Below, piece by piece: positions 57,274-64,000 of a stretch of 64,000 nucleotides of DNA. The DNA lies in NCBI GenBank assembly GCA_963978545.1, contig OZ021722.1, positions 39,697,365-39,761,364 on the forward strand, read 5' to 3'. The stretch's first letter is position 1, and each line of letters begins with the position of its first letter. A model generated the notes under the pieces. That model worked only from the letters and a program-made list of their open reading frames with translations, was not told where the DNA came from and did not search any database. A program made the position numbers and the translations under genes. The DNA is from Linyphia triangularis (Eukaryota; Arthropoda; Arachnida; Araneae; Linyphiidae).

Positions 57274-60200
57274 CTGAAAAAAAAATGTATTTTAAGAAAT
57301 GTACAGATAAATAATTAACAATTTGTTATTAGAGGTACAATAAAGTTTTAAAGGATTTTTTTATGGGATTTGGGACTTTATTGTGCAAACATGGTAAAAG
57401 ATTGATTATTCAAAGTATCGCCCACGATTTGAAAGAATGACTGGTCTTTAGAGGCAATATAAGATTCGACCCATTTTTTGCATTCCTCATAAGAATGGAA
57501 GTGCTACTCAGACAGGTCATAAGTCATTGATTGAAACAAGTGGTAGTCAGAAAGAGTAATGTCTGAAGAATACAGCAGGTGAGATAGGATATCTCATTCA
57601 AGTGTTTCCAATTTTTTTCTCCCATTTTCCGGCCATGTATCCTTCTAATTTTGGCCGCTATTCCTCTGCTGCTATTTTGGCTGTTTATGCATCAATGCTC
57701 GGCTCAAACGCATCAATTGTAAAGAGTAGCGATCCCCTTTGATGGTTTTATTCAGTTTTAGCAGCTTATAATATACTACACCTAGCTGATTTCACCAAAT
57801 GCAGATCATGAATATCAATTGATCCCCATGATTTAAGCTTTAGATTGTCATAATGAATTAACTTTGCATTACTAATTATGATTTAATGAGAAAAGCCTTT
57901 CCATTTTTGCCTTTAGAGCAGCTGTTAACAGGTGAAAAATATCCTTTCCACTTCTCTTGGTCTAAATTAGTATTGCACTCCATTTCCTTGATTTTGGACC
58001 ATTCCCACTACTTTGAGCCGTAATAAAATTGTTTGTTGAGACACTGTTAAAGATTCTGTAGGTTCTTCTTGCATTTTGACAAGAGTCTTCATTCAATATT
58101 GCTTTCAGTTCTGCGGTTTCAAACATTTCTGACCTTCTTTGATGTTCCTTATCCTCCGAGTCAAAATCACCTCTTTTGAATCATCTAAACCTTCACTCAC
58201 AAGCTGAAATTGATGGATCCCGAGCTCACCCCATAAGTTTACACAGCAATCGATAACGATTCTGAAACTTATTTCTTCGGATGGAAACAGGAAAGAAAAG
58301 CTTCTTACAATTGGCATAAAAGTTGACATATTTGGAGTTTAAATATGTTTTTTTACATTTCGACAAAATGAGACATACTGAAAACAAAAGCTTAACGAAG
58401 ACATTCTAGCATGAAGGTGGTTAGGTTTTGATCTGATGCAATTTAATACTAGTAACATCCTCTCTTGTAAATTCGTTAAAACTTACTTGTATACCCAATA
58501 TCAGTTTAAGCAAAATGTGAACTAAAAAGCATTTAATTTCTCAATGTATGCTACATATTTTTAAGTTTTGTATTAAAGATTAGCATAAACTATTGTTACT
58601 GCTATCATTTATGATTTTTTTATTCAGAATTAAAGCCGAAGGATCCATCCAATCGCATATTCAATATTGTGAAATAAGTGGCATTCCATATTCCATAGTG
58701 TAGTGAATGTTAGTAAACTAAATAACTTCAACAGCATCTGTAATTTGAGATACAGATAAGTTCAGATTATAGAATTCTAATCAACAGAAAGTGGCATAGC
58801 CAAAAGAACTTGGTCCAGTTTTGCCTTTTTATTTAAAGAATGCCAAAGCAGTAAGCTGTATAAGTTGCATGACAGATTTTTAGTTTAACTTACCTACGGT
58901 CATCAAATTTTCAAAGGTTTAACTCATTTTGAGCTACAATTTGGTATACTATGAGTTTGTGGCATAGGTTTTGACAATTGCAGGGGAAGGGTGAGTTTCA
59001 GAAAGTTTCGTATTACAGTATACAATATTCTTAACTGTTTGCTATGGTGGACACATTAAACCAATAAGGCATGTTATGGAAATAGACTGAGTTGATTTCA
59101 GGCAGTCAAAGTGTAAGCAAAAATATTTCTTCACACTTTTGTTTTTTGCTACTTTCCCCCTCCAAATGCAATTAACTATGTAATGTGTTTAAACACTATT
59201 GCAGTTTCTCATTTTGAATATGCAATGCAGTTGAAAAATTATTTCTTACCTAGGAATTGGGAATGATATTAAATCAATAAGTATTGAACTCCGCACTTTA
59301 TCAGTCCGAGAATCATGAAGTAATTTTCCAAAGCACTGACATAGCTTCATTCCAGTATCTTCTAGCTGGGGAATTCCTATATGGTAGCCCTACATAAAAT
59401 ATAATTTAAATTAAAATAAATTGTTACAATGCATTTCCAAAAAAATAAAATTATAAATCAACAAAATTAACAGAGAATTCATGCATGTGTACTGTTACAA
59501 TTTTTTACCTACAATTTTATTAGGAAGTAACTATTTTTGATATCCACATTTTTTTCTTGCATTCTTTTGTTGAAAGAAAGGGTAACTTTAAGTGTTCAAA
59601 TTACTTTAAACGACTAAGAATAAGATGTATCAATGTAGAACGGCAGGTAATTAAACAATTCATTTTTTTAAATTTATATTTTATTACTCAAAGTAATTGA
59701 TGGTGTATAGCAAACAAAATAATGAACATTAGAATAAAAAAAATCTTGCATAGTAAAAAACGTTGGTATAATCAACTCGCAATAACTCGAAGTTCAAGGA
59801 ACTGGCCAAATTCTTTGAGTTATTGAGTCACTAGGTAGTTATTTTCTATTCAAGGCATATTCTTGGGACCTAATGAAAACTTCGAGATAAACGAATATTC
59901 GACTTTGAGTTATCACGAGTTGACTGTAATAGCCATTATAGAATTTCTAAAGTAAATCTTTCAAAGTTTTTTAGTAAATACACACTGTTAATTCTTGAAT
60001 GCTTTTTTTTAGGAACTAAGAAATTCCACGTACTTTTAAATTGTAACTTTTTAAAGAAATAGTATGGAAATGCTTACATTATATTTTCCTTGACTGCAAC
60101 CTCCATATGAACATTCCAAAGTGTAACTAAGTTTCACATTAAACTGTCTCCAAACTGTCACTCTCCCAGTAGATTCTCGACTCCTTTCCACAGTAAATTC

Positions 60201-63200
60201 ACAGTCATCTAAGCTGAAAGTTGGTGCCATGTCATTCATTAAAACAGGTAGTACCTAAAATTATAAATAATATTTTACATTGTTCCAAAATTTAGTTAAG
60301 AATTTCACTTAGGTTTTCTGAAAGTTTTCACTAGAAACATACTTTAAAACTCTCACAATCAGGTTTTGTTTCATCATTTGGCCACCAAGACTGCTCTGGG
60401 TTACAACCAAAAAAGAAGGCGTTGCTTCTTCGAGAATGGCCATGATAATCACAAAATACCTTAAAAAGGAATCAAGAAAAGCCAATTATTTATAGCATTA
60501 ATAATATTGTAATAGTTCAAGAAAATGTCTTCGCAGTACATGCAATATGTAATTTTTCAATTTTGTGAATGAAACAACAATGCTATTGATTCCACACTGG
60601 AAATGGCAAAAAAATATTTAACTGCAATGTATTTCAATTGCAGTATTTATAAATATAAATTTAAATAAATAAAAAAGATGAGACGTTTAAGTTATCTTTT
60701 AAGTTGGTTATTTCAATCAAAACAAATTTTATTACTGACTTATTTCGTTGACTACTCTATCAAAGGCAGAATTATGTATTGCAACTTTTGAAGTGCCTCT
60801 AGTTACACAAAATATTTCTTTCAAACTAAATAGAAGTTTACAAACCAATTGTTAATAAACTTTGAGAACAGAGGCGTACTGGCCATAAAGGTAGTCCGGT
60901 GCTTATAATGCTGGTATGTTTAAAAAGGCCAATGCATTAAACCCCACTCACTTCCACCAGCCCCTACACAATTGAGGACTAGAAATGGAAAACAGCTTGC
61001 TTCCAAAAAAGAAAATTTGTCAGAAGAGTCGAAAAATGATCGCATCTGGTACTTAAGGCAATGGTTAACTACATACTTCAGATTGAATTTGAACAATTGC
61101 TACTGGAGTTTGCACTTTGGGAGTTTTCCACTTTGCTTAGCTTGGTCTTGAGGACATTTTTCCGTAAAAAAAGATTTTCGATTTTTTTGGTACTTAGGTC
61201 GTTTTCCGTTTTTAGTCCTCAATTGTATTATGACCTTTTACTTATTTTTAAAACTTTTAAGTTCAAATATATGGGGTGTACAAAATTAAAGTTCAACTTT
61301 AAAAAACACACTATTCAGAACAAACTGAAATTTGACCTAAATATATCTGTATCCCAAAAGAAAAGTGCACGCACTATGTCCAAATTTTTTGAAATTGAGG
61401 TTTTGGTACCATCTTAACAAAACACTTTCGGCACATTCTAGTGGAATAAAGCATGCCCTAGGTTTATTAATAACCGATTTAGATATTTTTGAAAAGCACT
61501 ATGTTCTATCATAACATAGAAGGGCATATATGACTCTCTTGTAAAATTTGCTTTTTGTGACATAATGCGCTTTCCTTCCGGGCTACAGATATATTTGAAG
61601 AAGGGGCAAATTTAATGGCATAGTAAAAAAAGTTATTTTGTAGTTTTTTTTTTTCTTTTCTTATAGCAAATCACTTTTACTCAGAAGAAAAATTTTAGGT
61701 AATTCTAGCGATTTCATTTTTATTTGCAGCTTTTTGAAAGTTGAACTTTAAATATGATCACCCTGGAGTGATTATACCCCAGAGTAAAACTTTAAAAAAG
61801 CATGGCATTGTTTCTTATGCCAAAACATGGTTTTCAGAAAGCGATGGTATGGCATTAGAAAACTAGTTCAAAATAGTTTTTTTCTTATGCCATACCTTTT
61901 CCCACTTTCTTGAGTTTATACAGGTCAAATTGGAAGTTATTCTGACCAGTGTTTTTTTGTGTGTGTGTGTGTGTGTTTTTTACGGCTTTTGAAAGTTTAA
62001 TTGAATATATTTAATTGAGGATACCTGTATATTATAATTTCGGATGTCCTTTTCTAATAAATGTACTAGTTATATACCTGAACATTCTTTATTTTGCAAT
62101 TTAGATTTCAGTTTTTTCTACAAACTATGAAGGGAAACCAAGTTCACTTACAGAAGGCATAGACAGAGAAAATTTGACCTAATTAAACTATTATTCAAAC
62201 TTAATTCAATTATTACAATTAATAAGCAATTAAAACTAATTAATTATTGACATTAAATATAAATATTTAAATAATAAAATATAATTATTAAAATTATTTA
62301 ATTACTGGAACTAGTTTGTCATTAATAATTATTGAAATTTGATTAATGATTATAATAAAAATTTGAGCCGTCATAAATCTAAAATCACTGGGCCATTTTT
62401 ATGGCCCAATACGCCGCCTCTGTTTGGGAATAGTAAGTGTAACAGTAATATCTATTTGACATTTACATGATATATTTTAATGTTTTTTGTTGTGTAGGTA
62501 AATTATTAGAAACTCAGCAGAAGTAGACAGGTAGTATGTAATTATACATTTAATTACAGTCAAACCCCGTTAATGCGAAGTTGATGGGGTTACCGAAATT
62601 GTTAGTGTTAACCGAATTTCATGTTAAATGAATAAATTAACGTTAAGTTTTAAGTACGGAGAACTGTGTTTTTACTTAGCGCTAAACGAGATTTCATGTT
62701 AAGCGATTTTGCATTAACAAGGTTGGACTGTATAAATATTTTATAACCCTCAAACACACAAAAATAATTGTTTTACATTTTTTTTTTATTATATTCTTAC
62801 CAGAGGTTTCTTATTTTTAGAGGCTAGGAAATGTAATAACGATTTTGTGTAGTATATTGTAGGGTGTAACTGGGCATTAGGAGTTATCCATTGGCGATTT
62901 AGATCTTGAGCAGACAATGAACAGCGATGACTAGATAAAAAGGGTAATTATTAATTGAAAGAAATCATGATATATGATGATATTATAGAAGATTAAACTA
63001 TAAGAATCTAAACAATGCAAAATATTGAATAAGTGATTGATATTTCTAAAAGCAAAGACTAATTGCATAAAGTTTAAACGAGACACAGCATAAAATTAAA
63101 AGTCTTTATAAAGTAATATAGGACTATTTAACAACAAATTATGCCAGCAACAACAAGTATATGAATTGCATCATATTATGACTATATTATAATTATATAA

Positions 63201-63404
63201 CAATTCTAGGGAATTCCTAAGGGCTTGCTTAAAAATTCAATTGAAGACAAAACTTTGGCGTTTATTTATAACAATAAAAAAAAAAAAAAAAGATTCATTA
63301 CCATCCATTGATCACCCCATCTGGATTAAGCATTGGGACGATTTTAAAAATGTACAATTCTCTCAATCTTTGGGCTTTGTTGGACAGCAGGTGATCCAAA
63401 GTTC
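57177..63404 (-). CDS. AGTPBP1-like: Cytosolic carboxypeptidase, CCP1/Nna1-like (C-terminal half, partial)
   Basis: Six exons (63404-63302, 62930-62801, 60459-60343, 60254-60078, 59389-59250, 57273-57177) join with matching phases and GT/AG introns. The product is an M14-family metallocarboxypeptidase of the CCP1/CCP4 branch, which in animals removes C-terminal glutamates from tubulin and other proteins in the cytosol. Visible motifs: [35 protein letters not shown] (third zinc-ligand His), and [11 protein letters not shown] with the catalytic Glu. The HxxE zinc motif and N-domain lie beyond the window. The tail after the catalytic domain is short, Ser/Asp/Glu-rich, ending DGEEADQMM. No stops or frameshifts, so it is probably functional. 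AGBL1 (CCP4) is an alternative name. Confidence 0.9.
57295..58329 (-). pseudogene. mariner transposase relic in last intron
   Basis: The minus strand opens [11 protein letters not shown] (58329) and shows, across several frames, [51 protein letters not shown] (damaged near the start), [25 protein letters not shown], and [20 protein letters not shown]. YSxDxxxSDYHLFxSM contains the third catalytic Asp of the mariner D,D34D triad. Stops and frameshifts throughout show it is dead. It has the same orientation as the host gene and lies between its last two exons. The TIRs are eroded. Confidence 0.85.
58330..59249. other. Intron of the CCP1-like gene
   Basis: Remainder of the last intron. No further coding or repeat structure recognised. 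Confidence 0.5.
59250..59389 (-). CDS. AGTPBP1-like: CCP1-like exon 5 of those visible
   Basis: Acceptor TTATGTAG, donor GTAAGA. Encodes [20 protein letters not shown] and a helix-like continuation to SFPIP. Ends with two bases (AG) completed by T in the last exon to give Ser. It matches the G.HIGT.ELE.MG..FC segment closing the family's catalytic domain. Confidence 0.88.
59769..59926. mobile_element. TA-flanked MITE M in an intron
   Basis: Left TAATCAACTCGCAATAACTC and right GAGTTATCACGAGTTGACTG are inverted repeats with TA at 59767-59768 and 59927-59928; the left terminus has mutated from the expected CAGTC. 158 bp, non-coding, between exons 4 and 5. Confidence 0.75.
60078..60254 (-). CDS. 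AGTPBP1-like: CCP1-like exon 4 of those visible
   Basis: 59 codons, phase 0 at both ends, acceptor ATTTTAG, donor GTAAGC. Contains [20 protein letters not shown] and [18 protein letters not shown]; the Glu of YTLE is the predicted catalytic base. Confidence 0.9.
60343..60459 (-). CDS. AGTPBP1-like: CCP1-like exon 3 of those visible
   Basis: 39 codons, phase 0 at both ends, acceptor TTTTTAAG, donor GTATGT. Encodes [20 protein letters not shown], then [24 protein letters not shown] includes the third zinc ligand. [10 protein letters not shown] departs from the usual KKNVFMYGC but keeps the pattern. Confidence 0.9.
60869..62422. mobile_element. hAT element N in an intron (8-bp TSD)
   Basis: Left CAGAGGCGTACTGGCCATAAA (first 20 bases considered) matches the inverted right end ending ACGCCGCCTCTG. 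Flanks TTTGAGAA (60861-60868) and TTTGGGAA (62423-62430) are an 8-bp TSD with one mismatch. A 118-codon frame inside (61061-61417) has no recognisable family. A smaller inverted repeat (AAAGTTCAACTTT at about 61289 and 61740) suggests a nested MITE, and a GT microsatellite lies at about 61958-61974. Confidence 0.8.
62557..62730. mobile_element. TA-flanked MITE L, copy L2 (intact)
   Basis: CAGTCAAACCCCGTTAATGC at the left and GCATTAACAAGGTTGGACTG at the right, with TA at 62555-62556 and 62731-62732. 174 bp, non-coding, Tc1/mariner type, in the intron between exons 2 and 3. It provides the uninterrupted reference for L1. Confidence 0.85.
62801..62930 (-). CDS. AGTPBP1-like: CCP1-like exon 2 of those visible
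   Basis: Acceptor ATCTAG, donor GTAAGA. Encodes [20 protein letters not shown] and [25 protein letters not shown] carries the substrate-binding Asn-Arg pair of M14 enzymes. Ends in phase 0. Confidence 0.88.
63302..63404 (-). CDS. AGTPBP1-like: CCP1-like exon 1 of those visible
   Basis: Acceptor TTGTTCAG before 63404 and donor GTAATG after 63302. Encodes [19 protein letters not shown] then [14 protein letters not shown]. Enters with two bases of a split codon and leaves with two (TG), completed by T in the next exon to give Cys between ING and HRC. Confidence 0.85.
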
Positions 63405-64000
63405 CTGAACAATATGTAAGTTTTTGAACCATCTAAATGTTTATTCAATGAATACTGGTATTTCATGCGATGTATATAACATTTCAAGAGTTATGAAAAT
63501 AGTGACAAAATACAATGAATGAAAATACCAAAAGTAAATGAAGAACAAATAATTTTAGTTCAAAGAAAAATAACCTTATAAGTTCATTCAATATTACATT
63601 TAACAGAGATTTTGTGATAAAACTATTTTATTGGATAAAACCTTTGTGTATGGTTTAGTTTGCTGGAAAGTAAAAAACGAAAAAGCAATAGATATTTTTT
63701 GCAATCATTGAGGACAAGCATAGGTTAAAATGAGACTTTTACATACCCAGTAAAAAGTAAATTATGTTTTTTATGTTGTAAAATGAGTTATGTATTAGGA
63801 ATATAGTAAAAATTAAATATTTGGTACCTTGACACTTAAAATTCAAAAGTATGCAATAAAAGAAAAATTTAAAATCTCAAGATTATACATATATAAGTAA
63901 AAAAAAAAATACTTTTTTTAAATATTGATTTTTTTTCATATGAAAATTTTAGGTTGTATTTTTTTATTAGAAGATTTCCTTCAAATCTGACAGCAAGTCA
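63405..64000. other. Intron of the CCP1-like gene, continuing off the window
   Basis: AT-rich; no further exon was recognised before the window edge. Confidence 0.5.

Noticed and set aside
61061..61417. 118-codon plus-strand frame
   Set aside because: Lies inside hAT element N, antisense to the host gene, with no recognisable family.

Overview
The window is an AT-rich animal genome segment, roughly two thirds A+T. The evidence is one spliced gene with canonical GT/AG introns (minus strand, right end), together with hAT, Tc1/mariner, PIF/Harbinger and Helitron remnants, a Gypsy-like solo LTR and tRNA-derived SINEs. The transposon mix resembles arthropods, but the sequence does not prove a phylum. 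There are no prokaryotic operons, rRNA genes or CRISPR arrays. Almost none of the longer open frames is a gene: in the first 57 kb they are transposon relics or chance frames.

Host gene: six coding exons on the minus strand between 63404 and 57177 encode the C-terminal half of a cytosolic carboxypeptidase of the CCP1/Nna1 (AGTPBP1-like) type. They include the NPDG, LNR, HGHSR and catalytic-Glu segments and the stop codon. The gene runs off the right edge, so the N-terminus and first zinc-binding motif are outside. Its introns carry a dead mariner, a hAT element and two small TA-flanked MITEs.

Transposon layout, left to right: (1) a hAT element at 1057-3363 with a perfect 8-bp target-site duplication (TSD), then a hAT transposase tail. 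(2) H, 7164-15843, a 6-bp-TSD element whose transposase gene is split by hAT element F1 (10807-15570); F1 holds a 792-bp foldback mariner-type element and a solo LTR, and a Helitron sits in the left arm of H. (3) B2, 16383-22550, 6-bp TSD, holding C1 (5-bp TSD) and D1 (8-bp TSD, with a hairpin MITE inside). (4) C2, a CAGGG MITE and a broken ZMYM1-type hAT transposase (27.1-30.0 kb). (5) A, 34080-41050, 6-bp TSD, holding J, a 3.3-kb TA-flanked element with 27-bp perfect terminal repeats, and a Harbinger transposase fragment. (6) F2, 43115-56113, the largest nest: F2 holds a Helitron, which holds unclassified element E, which holds D2 (with a MITE) and an L/K MITE pair, five levels deep.

Many family members occur twice in the window, once filled and once empty, so several nested insertions can be proved by comparing copies. 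Boundaries and TSDs were read directly from the sequence. Family names follow TSD length, terminal motifs and recognisable protein fragments. Nothing here looks like an intact autonomous transposon, and I see no clear new functional system. The least explained parts are element E, the 300-bp monomer array inside J, and two 43-51-bp micro-insertions with their own TSDs.
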